NCBI RefSeq assembly: GCF_001908205.1
Contig: NZ_LGHL01000007.1
Location: forward strand, 1-64,000
Length of the DNA stretch: 64,000 bases
Source: Bradyrhizobium sp. NAS80.1
GTDB lineage: Bacteria > Pseudomonadota > Alphaproteobacteria > Rhizobiales > Xanthobacteraceae
Direction of reading: 5' to 3'
Shown here: positions 10,401-18,320 of the stretch, in pieces
How the letters are laid out: every line of letters begins with the position of its first letter
Numbering within the stretch: the first letter of the stretch is position 1
Program-made: the position numbers and the translations under genes
The notes under the pieces: generated by a model
Told to the model about the DNA's origin: nothing
Database searches by the model: none
Seen by the model: only the letters and a program-made list of their open reading frames with translations

Positions 10401-10929
10401 TTTGGGGCTTCATCAGACATTCACTTGGGCTGGAGGTGACGGTGCGAATCCGTTGGTTCCCGGCTATCTGGCGGTCGTGCTTGCTCCCACGACGGACATC
10501 GCCAAGGAGCGCTTGTCGGTCAAGGACGATCAACTCCTCTACGCCCCGCGCGCGGGAGCAGCGACGCAGCCGCTCACGGGCTACGACTACATACTGTTGC
10601 GCATCGAAGGTCACAGCGAACGGGACGACTGGCGCTTGAGGGACATCTCCGAAGCGCTTCTCAAAGGGGAAGACAAGGAAGCCGAGGCCTTTCGCGTCAT
10701 GACGATCACCGCCGCCTGGCAGTCCGACGACCTTGCCGTCGGAGACCGACGGCGCGTCGTGCAGGCCATCAAGGCAGAATTGGAGGCCGTCACGAAGGAA
10801 GGCAAGCAGGCCGTTGGGGATGAAGCGCGATCTCTCGCCGACATCGTCAAGGTACACGCAATGAGCCCGGAAATGGCCAACAAGCTGCTGCCGATCAGCC
10901 TCGAGGAGGCTCTGTCTAAGGAGCAATGA
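7462..10929 (+). pseudogene. DUF2235 (Tle1-like alpha/beta hydrolase) protein with membrane C-terminal half, broken by at least three frameshifts
   Basis: The start is ATG 7462, preceded by GGAGGAG, giving MAKKIILLSDGTGNS, the usual DUF2235 opening. The hydrolase domain has the nucleophile elbow GFSRGAF and a later GMHANVGGG block, as in type VI phospholipase Tle1 relatives. Transmembrane segments follow (near 8770-8840, 8950-9000, 9110-9180 and 9280-9430). The frame breaks at a run of eight C (9257-9264), where the next frame resumes at VNVIVGLYVIAYY; again near 10013-10030; and again near 10241-10249, after which it reads cleanly to 10929. If the shifts are base-call errors this is one protein of roughly 1150 residues; if real, the gene is dead after the hydrolase domain. 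Confidence 0.75.
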
Positions 10930-11039
10930 CGATCGCGATTGCGTGCGTCGGCGCTAGTCAAAAACATTTCGTCGCGACTAGCCCCCGCACGCCCCGCGAG
11001 GCAGCGATCTGGCGCTCGCTCAGCGTGATCGGTGAATCC

Positions 11040-11327
11040 TTAGGGCGCCGTAAGCTTGAAGTGTCCACCACGCGTGGGGCGATACAGCGTTACGTTACGT
11101 CCACCCGGCAGGGTCAAGCCCAGCCACGCAGATTCATAGGCGGTGATCTCTTCCGTTTCGGGGAGAGACTTAATCGCGCCCAGCATGAAAAGAATTGCCT
11201 TTGAAGCGAAAGATTTCCCGGTGTTCGAGGCGCCAAAGATAATGTTGAGCCCGTTTCCGAACTTTAGCTCGGCAGGATTCACGGAGGGCCCAGTGAAGGT
11301 GAGGTGACGTAGACGGACGCCAGTCAT
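11040..11327 (-). pseudogene. ABC-3C system ABC ATPase, truncated after Walker A
   Basis: The 95-residue product starts like an SMC/Rad50-type ABC ATPase (LRHLTFTG, then NIIFGASNTGKSF, a Walker A motif near residue 36) and stops at TAA 11040-11042. Walker B, the signature motif and the D-loop are all absent, so it cannot hydrolyse ATP as a normal ABC protein. The stop sits about 110 bases from the end of the DUF2235 gene on the other strand, marking a deletion or recombination junction. Its ATG overlaps the end of the middle-component gene (11324) as ATGA, the usual operon coupling, so the 5' end is native and only the 3' end is lost. Confidence 0.7.
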
Positions 11328-11842
11328 GATGTCGACAACCCTGTCGAAGTCTCCTCCGACCTGAACTCAGCCGTCCAGCGACCTATCTTTTCTTCGACAA
11401 GCTCCCGAATCTGCGCCTTCGACAAACGGGCAAATCGATTAGCAATCCACTTCGCCCGCGCTTTGAGCTCTATGGAGTAGGGCTTCTGAAGGAGGTCAAG
11501 GTAGCTCGGCGCTTCTTGACTCGCGCAGAACTGAATACCGGTTTCGGTGTCGAACACGTCGACGAGGTGAATCTGCTGCATAATCCGTAGGCTTCGCTCA
11601 ACAAGCTTGCGACGAACGAGCAACTCGCCCATGCGATTGGGAAGATCTGGGTGCAGACTTTCAGGCACGTCCTGACCGTCGAGGTCTCCAGTGTGGACGA
11701 CTAGGTGATCAAACCAAGTCATTTCCATCAAATCGCAGTGTCGAGGATAGAAGGCTTCGAGCACCACCAACGCCCGGATACCGGTCTCAAGGGTGCTGTT
11801 GAAGGGGTGCCCGCTTGGAGAGCTTCGCTCTAGCGATGCCAT
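11324..11842 (-). CDS. ABC-3C system middle component
   Basis: A 172-residue alpha-helical protein located between an REase-like effector gene and an ABC ATPase gene, the hallmark order of ABC three-component conflict systems. It has the pattern of the MC2-like middle component: FNSTLETGIRALVVLEAFYP at the start, DLMEMTWFDHLVVHTGDL, and a helical C-terminus ending near WTAEFRSE. Middle components are thought to link the effector to the ATPase; no catalytic motif is expected. The ATG at 11842 lies inside the end of the effector gene (13-base overlap), and its own end overlaps the ATPase start, so the three were one operon. With the ATPase truncated this copy is probably non-functional. Confidence 0.65.
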   Translation of the reverse strand: MASLERSSPSGHPFNSTLETGIRALVVLEAFYPRHCDLMEMTWFDHLVVHTGDLDGQDVPESLHPDLPNRMGELLVRRKLVERSLRIMQQIHLVDVFDTETGIQFCASQEAPSYLDLLQKPYSIELKARAKWIANRFARLSKAQIRELVEEKIGRWTAEFRSEETSTGLSTS

Positions 11843-12831
11843 GGCAGACGTCCCTCATTAGCGAACTGATGACAGGTCCCCTGTTTAACCGGCGGACCCG
11901 CGTGCTTTCCTAGGATGCCCGATGGTTGCAGGATCGCAGCCAGCTTCATTACCTGAGTGAGCCTTGCTAGACCACTAACCTGGGGCTCACCGTGGGTTTC
12001 AACCACCCCGTGATAAATCTCGTCCTTGAAGTTCATCAGATAGTCGTCGGGCGTGGAGTCGCGGTAGAACCGGTCGAAGGCCACAGCGTCGAAGAAGCGG
12101 GTGCGCTGGTCGCGCAGATGTGTCCCGTGCTCAGCACTGGCTAACGCTGCCGCCGCATCCGGATATCTGCCGGGCCCCTTCTCCTCGTACAGCCGTAGCA
12201 GCTGCCCGACATACGGTGACTCCTCGGACTGAATCTGGTCGGGCACCATGCCTCGCGGTGACGGGCCGGGATCGTCGCCAAACCATTTTACCAATGCTGG
12301 CTTGCACGCAGGATCGTTGACGAGGCGCGCGGAGTCCAACCAGTGAATTTCGTTGAAGTTGAATGCCACGATCATCGCTCTTATCTCGGGCGTGAGGAGG
12401 ATTTCCTGTCTATCCACGAGACGCTTGGCGATATCGGTGTCCCATCGATCGAGAAATGCCTGACGGAATCGCTCGGGATGGGCAATGAAGGCCTGTACGG
12501 CCCGTCCCACGCCGCGGGGAGCAACGAATGTGTAGGCGCGTGGAAGCGAGAACTCCCCCGCGGCCGCGTGCATGAAAATCTTGCCGAGCTCCACGAACGC
12601 CGCTGGTTCTGACAGCGTTTTACTTAGCTGCTTGCACTGGAAGTTATCCCAAGGACCCTCCATCCGCCGCTCGGTGACATAGCCAGTGACGTCGCGACCC
12701 ATGTCGCCAGTGCCGCGCCAAAGCTCATGACTATGGTAGTCTTTAACCCGCTTGGCGAGCCAATCGTTAACGAAATCCTCGAGGCCATCCGCAGGCAAGG
12801 ACCGAACCAGGACGGCGTAATTGGGGCGCAA
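11830..12831 (-). CDS. ABC-3C system effector with N-terminal restriction-endonuclease-like domain
   Basis: A 333-residue protein beginning at TTG 12831, with GGAG 8 bases upstream; no better ATG is in frame. Residues 30-75 carry a PD-(D/E)XK-type nuclease pattern: TGDMGRDVTGY supplies the acidic residue and NFQCKQ the Q-x-K half of the site. The C-terminal two thirds are helical and unlike known enzymes, as in ABC-3C C-terminal effector modules. By analogy with described ABC-3C systems it would cut nucleic acid when the ATPase senses invading DNA; that is inference. It is the first gene of the operon, reading towards the middle component at 11842. Confidence 0.6.
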   Translation of the reverse strand: MRPNYAVLVRSLPADGLEDFVNDWLAKRVKDYHSHELWRGTGDMGRDVTGYVTERRMEGPWDNFQCKQLSKTLSEPAAFVELGKIFMHAAAGEFSLPRAYTFVAPRGVGRAVQAFIAHPERFRQAFLDRWDTDIAKRLVDRQEILLTPEIRAMIVAFNFNEIHWLDSARLVNDPACKPALVKWFGDDPGPSPRGMVPDQIQSEESPYVGQLLRLYEEKGPGRYPDAAAALASAEHGTHLRDQRTRFFDAVAFDRFYRDSTPDDYLMNFKDEIYHGVVETHGEPQVSGLARLTQVMKLAAILQPSGILGKHAGPPVKQGTCHQFANEGRLPWHR

Positions 12832-13343
12832 TGCAGAGCTCCAAACATAAGGATTTCAATTGGTAATTACGACACAATGCCTTCATTTACAAATGCGCGA
12901 TTCGATCGATATTCGCAATTGACGCGTGTATCCTTCCGGCTCTGTTCTGATCGAACGGAGCGTTTCTGCTTACCCCCAACCCGACATCCGCGCGTTGGCG
13001 AGCACACGCCCTAAATCTCTTTCTGTGGGCCAGGGCTAAAATCTTTAGAGCGCGCGTGTCTCTTTATCTGATTTCGGTTGCTCAGACCTTGTACCGCGGA
13101 AACCTCTGTGGCCACGGGTGCAACGCGCAATGCCTTCCGGCCGCTTGTGCGGGCAAAGGCAGTGCAAATTGACGCCGAAGCGCACGATCGCTCCACCGTT
13201 ATGTGAATGAAAGATTTGCCGCGCTGTCCGCATTGGAATCCACGCGGATTCATTAATTCATAGCAATCCGCGGCCGGCAGGGAGTCAGAGTCTTGCGAAT
13301 CCGAGTCCGCTCCGCTGCGAACCGATACCGATCCTGCTGAATG
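12832..13343. other. intergenic region without recognisable genes
   Basis: About 510 bases between the ABC-3C effector start and the tRNA fragment. I checked both strands and see only short open frames without ribosome binding sites. The part next to 12831 is AT-richer and presumably holds the ABC-3C promoter. Confidence 0.4.
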
Positions 13344-13402
13344 TGGCCCCGGCAGGACTCGAACCTGCAACCAGGCCGTTATGAGCGGCCGGCGCCCTCC
13401 AG
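13344..13402 (-). repeat. tRNA(CAU) 3' fragment, probable attachment-site copy 1
   Basis: On the minus strand this reads as the 3' part of a tRNA with anticodon CAU (Met or Ile2): anticodon stem GGCCG, loop CTCATAA, stem CGGCC, a variable region, T arm CAGG-TTCGAGT-CCTG and a 3' acceptor strand CGGGGCC. The D arm is only partial and the 5' acceptor strand is missing, cut by the end of the amidohydrolase gene at 13406. It cannot make a working tRNA. Such 3' copies are typical leftovers of integrase-mediated insertion at tRNA genes. Confidence 0.7.
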
Positions 13403-13405
13403 CTC

Positions 13406-15055
13406 CTATCTCGCGTTCGAGAAAGCATCAGCTGCGTAGACGACCTTTCCGCCCACGACCGTCAGCAGGGACGCCGTGGCGCCGATTTGCTCGACGGGGA
13501 CGGACATGAAATCCCGGTCGAGAATCGCGAAGTCGGCGAGCTTGCCGTTTTCGAGCGTGCCGCGCCGCGTCTCGTCGAAGCAGAACCAGGCGCTTCCCAC
13601 GGTATACAGCCGCAAGGCATCTTCGCGGCTGGGTGTTTCGTCCGGGCCGCGCGTCGATAGTCCGCCGACGGTCTTGCCGTCGAGCATCCACTGCAGCGCA
13701 ACGAACGGATTGTAGGATGCGACCCGATGCGCATCCGTACCGGCCCCGACATGGACGCCCTTGCGCAGCGCCGTGACGATGGGCGGCATGCTGCGCGCGG
13801 TTTCGCCGGCCTGCGCCACGATACGGTCGCCTCCGAGATACATGGCGTCTTGCATGGTCCAGCCGATACCAAGGCCCTTCATCCGGCCCAGCGTTTCGGG
13901 TGTGGCGTTGTCGAGATGGGCGATGGACCAGCGCAGCGGCGCGATCGGCGTCTCCCTGTTGACCTCTTCATAGAGGTCAAGGAGTTGATGGACGGATTTG
14001 TCTTCCTGCCAGTGGATGGTGACCGTAAGCCCTTGTTTTGCCGCCCAGCGAACGATCTCGAGGAATTTGTCCTTGGTGGCCGCGTCGGGCGCGTTGTTGT
14101 TGTACATGGCGCCGGTGATCCGCTCGCCGATTCCGTTGAATCGCAGCATGTCGTCGCCGAATGCCATCGGCAGGAACGGCGTGAGAGCCTTGTACTCCTC
14201 GAATTCCGCACCGACATTCTGGGCGAAGAGGCTGAAGGCGACCCGCACCGAAAGCGATTTCTCGCGCCAAAGCCTTTGCAAGGCGGCGTAGTGGCCGGGA
14301 TAAATGCTGAAGCCGCCGGGATCCACGATCCCGGTAATTCCGAGACGATTGAGCTCCGTGAAGAACTGCCGGGTCCCGGCGACATTCTCCTCGAAATTCG
14401 GCCTCGGCAGGCGATCGAACAGCGCGGAGATGCTGACGATGGAGCCGTTGAACCAGCCCGTGGTTTCGCCGGATGCAGCGCGTTCGGTCGTGATACCGGC
14501 CGGCAACTGATCCGCTGAAATTCCGAGGGCTTGCTGCGCTTTCGGCGTCATCAGCACCGCCGAATAGAAGAGCTGGATGTAAGCCGGATTGTCTGGAACG
14601 GCCGACATCACCTCGGCCAGGGTTGGCCGCCGCTTCTCCGCAAATTGCAATTCGCTCCAGCCGCCGGCCACGATGATCCAGGACGCCGGGCGCGCTTTTG
14701 CCGCCTGGCGCAAGCGTTCCATTGCCTCGCCGATGGTCTTTGCGCCGATCCAGTTGACCTCGGTTGCGTAGGTGAGGCCGGCGCGCACTGCATGAATGTG
14801 GGAATCGATCAACCCCGGAATGATCGTGCGTCCGCCTGCGTCGACGCGGCGCGTCGCGGGCCCAATCAGGCCTTCCATGGCATCGTTGCCGCCGACTGCA
14901 ACGATCTTGCCTTCGCGGACTGCGATAGCCTGCGCGATCGTCGATGCGGGATCCAGCGTCACGATTTTTGCGTTCGTGACAATGAGGTCGGCCTTTTGTG
15001 CGTAAGCCGAAGTCGCCCAGCACGAGATTACCAAAATCGCCAGAAGTTTGCGCAT
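13406..15055 (-). CDS. exported amidohydrolase, YtcJ-like (amidohydrolase 3 family)
   Basis: A 549-residue metal-dependent hydrolase with a Sec signal peptide (MRKLLAILVISCWATSAYA). It has GLIDSHIHAVRAG (metal ligands HxH) near residue 83, the mid-chain TIHWQEDK and SIAHLDNA histidines, and GAGTDAH near the C-terminus for the last metal ligand. The LTVVGGKVVY ending is typical of this family, which includes YtcJ and formamidase-like enzymes; substrates are rarely known. The stop is only a few bases from a tRNA fragment, so the gene sits at a recombination junction. The neighbouring LysR/SDR pair does not obviously relate to it. Confidence 0.85.
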   Translation of the reverse strand: MRKLLAILVISCWATSAYAQKADLIVTNAKIVTLDPASTIAQAIAVREGKIVAVGGNDAMEGLIGPATRRVDAGGRTIIPGLIDSHIHAVRAGLTYATEVNWIGAKTIGEAMERLRQAAKARPASWIIVAGGWSELQFAEKRRPTLAEVMSAVPDNPAYIQLFYSAVLMTPKAQQALGISADQLPAGITTERAASGETTGWFNGSIVSISALFDRLPRPNFEENVAGTRQFFTELNRLGITGIVDPGGFSIYPGHYAALQRLWREKSLSVRVAFSLFAQNVGAEFEEYKALTPFLPMAFGDDMLRFNGIGERITGAMYNNNAPDAATKDKFLEIVRWAAKQGLTVTIHWQEDKSVHQLLDLYEEVNRETPIAPLRWSIAHLDNATPETLGRMKGLGIGWTMQDAMYLGGDRIVAQAGETARSMPPIVTALRKGVHVGAGTDAHRVASYNPFVALQWMLDGKTVGGLSTRGPDETPSREDALRLYTVGSAWFCFDETRRGTLENGKLADFAILDRDFMSVPVEQIGATASLLTVVGGKVVYAADAFSNAR

Positions 15056-15192
15056 GTTCAGTCCCGAAATGAGAGAGGCAGGAGTGAGAGAGGCAGGAGC
15101 GGCGCCACAGATCCGCCGCCACGCTAGGTTCTGGGCAAGGGTTGAAGCGCGCCGACGAATATCATGTCGGGCAGCGTCAGAGCTATTTCCCC

Positions 15193-15358
15193 TTAGCGCG
15201 CCCGACCAATCATCAGCAAGATGCCAACGATTTGCGGCAATAGCGCAAACAGCATCAAGCGCAGCATGGCGAAGTCATCGGCCGCTGGTTTGGCGTTTCC
15301 GGCACTGAGCCAGGCCACGATCTTAATAGCCGCGGATTCGAATGCCGGCGGCGTCGGG
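15193..15358 (-). pseudogene. C-terminal remnant of a small membrane protein
   Basis: On the minus strand the 54 codons before TAA at 15193-15195 read as a natural protein end: VPTPPAFESAAIKIVAWLSAG, then a stretch with PAADDFAMLRL, then a hydrophobic helix LMLFALLPQIVGILLMIGRAR. There is no start; the frame runs directly into the 3' end of the LysR gene at 15360. The original N-terminal part has been replaced, so the junction near 15358 is a recombination point. I recall similar endings on rhizobial membrane proteins encoded on mobile elements, but no function is known. Confidence 0.4.
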
Positions 15359-15359
15359 A

Positions 15360-16250
15360 CTAGGCCGCAAACATTGCAGCCAGATGATCGATGAAGGCGC
15401 GAACGGCCGGTGGCAGTCCGCGCCGAGTGGTGAAAACAATGTGAACGATGCCGTTCTGACCACTCCAGTCGGGAAAGATCCGGACCAGCCTGCCGCTCGC
15501 CAGATCGTTGCGGCAGATATGGTCCGGCAACAACGTCACTCCTAGTCCGGCCGCCGCAGCGTCCCGCAGGGCGGAAAAATCGCCGCAGGTCATCCGCGGC
15601 TCGTGCCGGTAGGTGTGAGTGGCGCCGTCGGGACCCATCAGATTCCATGCGATCTCACCGGACTCATCGGTTGAGCTGAGCGTCGGCAACTGGGCCAGCC
15701 CGGCGATATCGTCGACCGCAATGCTGTTGGCCAGGGCCGGGCTTGTCACCAGGATGCGCCGGGAATGACCGAGCGTGCGCATGGTCAGGGACGCGTCGGT
15801 TACCAGCTCGAGGCGGACCCGCAGCGCCAGATCGATGCGTTCGGCAATGAGGTCGACCGGACGGTCGGTGGCGATCATCTGCAACCTGACCTTCGGGAAG
15901 CGGCTCAGGAAGGCCGGAAGTCCCGGCGACAACACCTCCACCATGCCGTGCGGGCAACTGAACCGGACCCGCCCGTGCGGCTCGCTGCGGGCCTGCAGCA
16001 TCAGCGCTTCTGCCTGCTCGGCCTCCTCAAGCATCGCCCGGCAGCGAGCATAGAACGCGCCTCCCACCTCGGTGACCCGGAAGCGCCGCGACGACCGCTC
16101 GATGAGGCGGACCCCGAGCCGCGCCTCGAGTCCCGCGATTCTTCGGCTCAGCTTGGATTTGGGCAGGCGCAGAGCCCGGCCAGCCGCGGCGAAGCCTCCA
16201 TGTTTCACCACCTCGGCGAAGAAGGCGTAGTCGTTCAGGTCGGGCATCAT
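15360..16250 (-). CDS. LysR-family transcriptional regulator
   Basis: A 296-residue regulator with an N-terminal winged helix (residues 5-62: FAEVVKHGGFAAAGRALRLPKS, then SRRIAGLEARLGVRLIER) and a C-terminal substrate-binding domain. The close relatives I recognise are of the CrgA/DhcR-like group next to short-chain dehydrogenases. It is divergent from the SDR gene at 16374 with a 123-base shared promoter region, so it most likely controls that gene and itself. The region between them holds the sequence tgttctatacatagaacg (16259-16276), an imperfect inverted repeat (GTTCTAT/ATAGAAC) that fits a LysR operator. Confidence 0.88.
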   Translation of the reverse strand: MMPDLNDYAFFAEVVKHGGFAAAGRALRLPKSKLSRRIAGLEARLGVRLIERSSRRFRVTEVGGAFYARCRAMLEEAEQAEALMLQARSEPHGRVRFSCPHGMVEVLSPGLPAFLSRFPKVRLQMIATDRPVDLIAERIDLALRVRLELVTDASLTMRTLGHSRRILVTSPALANSIAVDDIAGLAQLPTLSSTDESGEIAWNLMGPDGATHTYRHEPRMTCGDFSALRDAAAAGLGVTLLPDHICRNDLASGRLVRIFPDWSGQNGIVHIVFTTRRGLPPAVRAFIDHLAAMFAA

Positions 16251-16258
16251 GCACTCAC

Positions 16259-16276
16259 TGTTCTATACATAGAACG
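16259..16276. promoter_or_regulatory. inverted repeat, candidate LysR operator
   Basis: GTTCTAT and ATAGAAC form a 7-bp inverted repeat around a short centre, about 9 bases upstream of the LysR start and inside the divergent promoter. Its dyad symmetry and place are those of an autoregulatory LysR binding site. It does not have the exact T-N11-A form, so this is a proposal. Confidence 0.45.
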
Positions 16277-16373
16277 GTACGTGCCACATTTGCCGTCTAT
16301 ATGCATCAGTGTTCTGAATTTATCTCCCTTGCATGCGGCGAGGCGGTCTCGCCGGGAATGAAGGAGACAGACG

Positions 16374-17123
16374 ATGGGCAGGTTCGAAAACAAGGTCGTG
16401 GTGGTCACCGGCGGCACCAGCGGCATCGGGCTCGCGACCGCCAAGGCGTTTGCGCAGGAAGGCGCCTCGGTATTCATCACCGGCCGCCGCCAGGAAGCGC
16501 TCGATGCCGCGGTCAAGTCGATCGGCGGCAAGGTGACCGGCGTGCGCGCCGACATGGCCAAGCTCGCCGACATCGATCGGCTATATGATGCGGTCCAGCA
16601 GCAGCACGCGCAGATCGACGTCGTGTTCGCCAATGCCGGCGGCGGCAGCTTCGCCCCGCTCGGCGCGATCGACGAGGCGCATTTCGACGAGACGTTTGCG
16701 ACCAATGTGAAGGGCACCTTGTTCACGGTGCAGAAGGCACTGCCGCTGTTGCGCGACGGCGCCTCGGTGGTCCTGACCTCGTCGACCACGAGCCTCGCGG
16801 GCACGCCGGCCTTCAGCGTCTATTCGGCCACCAAGGCCGCGGTGCGCAGCTTCGCGCGCAACTGGATCCTCGACCTGAAGGATCGCCGGATCCGCGTCAA
16901 CGCGATCAGCCCCGGCGTAACCGAGACCGCCGGACTGAACGAGCTGTTCGGCGGCGGCGACCAGGCCAAGGGCACCAAGGATTATCTGGCCAGCCAGATT
17001 CCCGCCGGCCGGGTCGGCCAGCCCGAGGAGATCGCCAAGGCGGTGCTGTTCCTCGCCTCCGACGACGCGAGCTACGTCAACGGCGTCGAACTCTTCGTCG
17101 ACGGCGGCCAGGTTCAGATCTGA
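16374..17123 (+). CDS. short-chain dehydrogenase/reductase
   Basis: A 249-residue classical SDR with the cofactor motif TGGTSGIG (residues 12-19), the NAGG motif and the catalytic Ser/Tyr/Lys set in SSTTSLAGTPAFSVYSATKAA. The C-terminus ends with GVELFVDGGQ. The residue after strand 2 (TGRR) suggests NADP(H). The start has AAGGAGA 7 bases upstream. Substrate unknown. This arrangement, a small SDR divergent from a LysR repressor that is lifted by an aldehyde or quinone, is frequent in proteobacteria; the role here is inferred only from that. The codon use is noticeably GC-richer than that of neighbouring genes. Confidence 0.9.
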   Translation: MGRFENKVVVVTGGTSGIGLATAKAFAQEGASVFITGRRQEALDAAVKSIGGKVTGVRADMAKLADIDRLYDAVQQQHAQIDVVFANAGGGSFAPLGAIDEAHFDETFATNVKGTLFTVQKALPLLRDGASVVLTSSTTSLAGTPAFSVYSATKAAVRSFARNWILDLKDRRIRVNAISPGVTETAGLNELFGGGDQAKGTKDYLASQIPAGRVGQPEEIAKAVLFLASDDASYVNGVELFVDGGQVQI

Positions 17124-17141
17124 AGTCGAATCTGAAGCAAA

Positions 17142-17172
17142 GCTCGGATCTGAAGGACGTTCAGATCCGAGC
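17142..17172 (+). terminator. perfect hairpin after the SDR gene
   Basis: GCTCGGATCTGAA and its exact reverse complement TTCAGATCCGAGC are separated by five bases, a 13-bp stem starting 19 bases after the SDR stop. It has no following T run, so it may stop transcription weakly or protect the 3' end of the mRNA. Confidence 0.5.
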
Positions 17173-17223
17173 CAGCGACATCAACGCTCCTGCGCCCCGT
17201 ATCTGAACCACGGTATCCGACCC

Positions 17224-17456
17224 GAGTTCGTTGATCGCATCCCCAAAGTCCTCGACAATGGAGTGGTTTATATCTCCCGCAAATACGCGACGGCTTGACA
17301 CCCGCGCAGATAGCGGCGTACCGCGTCAGCGATCAGCGCGTACGGCAACAGGCGCACGCCGATCGGTACAGGAGAGAGCGAGGATTTTGGGGGCGCCGTT
17401 GGGACGCGATCAAAGGCTTCTGGCAGGCACTTACAGATTGGTTCTAATCTCATCAA
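17224..17456 (+). pseudogene. degraded DUF6527 gene remnant
   Basis: The plus strand reads EFVDRIPKVLDNG followed by VVYISRKYATA and a stop, which matches the opening of DUF6527 proteins (a viP-x-x-l-x-x-GvvYvS-x-x-yatA pattern) but lacks the following cysteine-rich CCCGCG centre. Near 17400-17456 a different frame reads WDAIKGFWQALTDWF before TAA, like the aromatic tail of the same family. DUF6527 genes usually neighbour ThiF/E1-like and multiubiquitin genes in ubiquitin-like conjugation operons. None of those partners remains here, so this is a scar of such a module. Confidence 0.4.
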
Positions 17457-17478
17457 GGCCGACAGAAGGCTCAAGTAG

Positions 17479-17549
17479 TGGGTCCGACAGAACTCGAACC
17501 TCGAACCAGACCGTTATGAGCGGCCGGCTCTAACCATTGAGCCGCGTGG
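17479..17549 (-). repeat. tRNA(CAU) 3' fragment, copy 2
   Basis: On the minus strand a D arm (GGCTCAATGGTTAGAGC), an anticodon stem-loop GGCCG-CTCATAA-CGGTC, a T loop TTCGAGT and a 3' acceptor CGGACCC can be read. The T stem has two mismatches and the 5' acceptor strand does not pair with the 3' one, so this is a decayed tRNA copy and not a gene. It lies in the same orientation as copy 1 at 13344 and copy 3 at 17654. Confidence 0.6.
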
Positions 17550-17653
17550 AGGAGAGCGGCATTCGCTCTTCAGTCCAGAGTTACCTGGCGGTGAGTCCAG
17601 CCTGGGTGGCACAAGTCCAAACTTATGTGGTGGCGTCGTCCAACAGCCGCGGT

Positions 17654-17727
17654 AGGGCCCGGCTGGACTCGAACCTGCAATCAGACCGCTATGAGCGGTC
17701 GATTCTAACCATTGAGCTACAAGTCTT
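17654..17727 (-). repeat. tRNA(CAU)-like copy 3 with non-matching 5' acceptor
   Basis: The minus strand gives TAGCTCAATGGTTAGAA, an anticodon arm GACCG-CTCATAG-CGGTC (anticodon CAU), TTCGAGT in the T loop and CGGGCCC at the 3' side. The seven bases before TAGCTC do not pair with CGGGCCC, and the T stem has one A-A mismatch. It looks like a nearly complete tRNA whose 5' end was exchanged at an integration junction. A scanning program could call it a tRNA with a poor score; I consider it non-functional. Confidence 0.55.
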
Positions 17728-17762
17728 ACCAAACGTGGCCGAACGCTGCGTCCGATCAGTTC

Positions 17763-17792
17763 AAAGGCCCCGCCATTGCTAGCGGGGCCTTT
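17763..17792. terminator. bidirectional rho-independent terminator
   Basis: AAAGGCCCCGC, an 8-base loop, then GCGGGGCCTTT: an 11-bp stem with A and T runs on either side, so it can work in both directions. It lies just beyond tRNA copy 3 and resembles terminators that flank tRNA genes. Confidence 0.75.
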
Positions 17793-18320
17793 CCTTCTAC
17801 GAGAGTAGGGGACCCCTTCCCCTGCCGGCGCACCCGGCGCTGCGCGCCGGGGGTACCTACTTAAGTAGAGGGCGTTTTAGTAGGGGGCGCGTTATGCCCG
17901 TCGCCGCACCCGCGGCTGCAGTGCATTACAACAAAGTTGCGCGGCGCGCCGATCGACACCGCGATGTACTTCCACGACTGACGCACTTTATGCAGGCGCC
18001 ATACCGCACCAGCGTGAAGTAGGTAGGGCAGGCAACAGGCGTAGCCGGATCGTTGAGTCGAGTGTCGGGCTACTGTTTTGGCAATCCGGCTGGCGCACAG
18101 CCAGACAATCAACTATTGGCGCCCACCTTGCTGCGTTCAGCAAACTCCATCCGTGCAGGACTCTTACTGTGCCCCAGCGTTGCTGGGGTCGGTAAGCGCC
18201 CCTCTCCTGAAAACGGATCGCGAACCTAGTTTGCCAACTCGGGAGCAAAAATTGTCAAACCATCGGATCTGTGAGACGTGGGGCGAAGAGCTAAACGATT
18301 GATATAACTTGATTATTTGG
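17793..18320. other. intergenic region with only short hairpins
   Basis: About 530 bases with no coding frame I can support. It holds a GC-rich hairpin at about 17832-17850 (CCCGGCGC/GCGCCGGG). The rest shows no recognisable gene remnant. Confidence 0.35.

Noticed and set aside
13727..14518. Long plus-strand frame opposite the amidohydrolase
   Set aside because: Fully antisense to a well-supported gene; high GC at third positions keeps such frames open.
17231..17533. 100-codon plus-strand frame
   Set aside because: It crosses the DUF6527 scar in the wrong frame and runs into a tRNA fragment.
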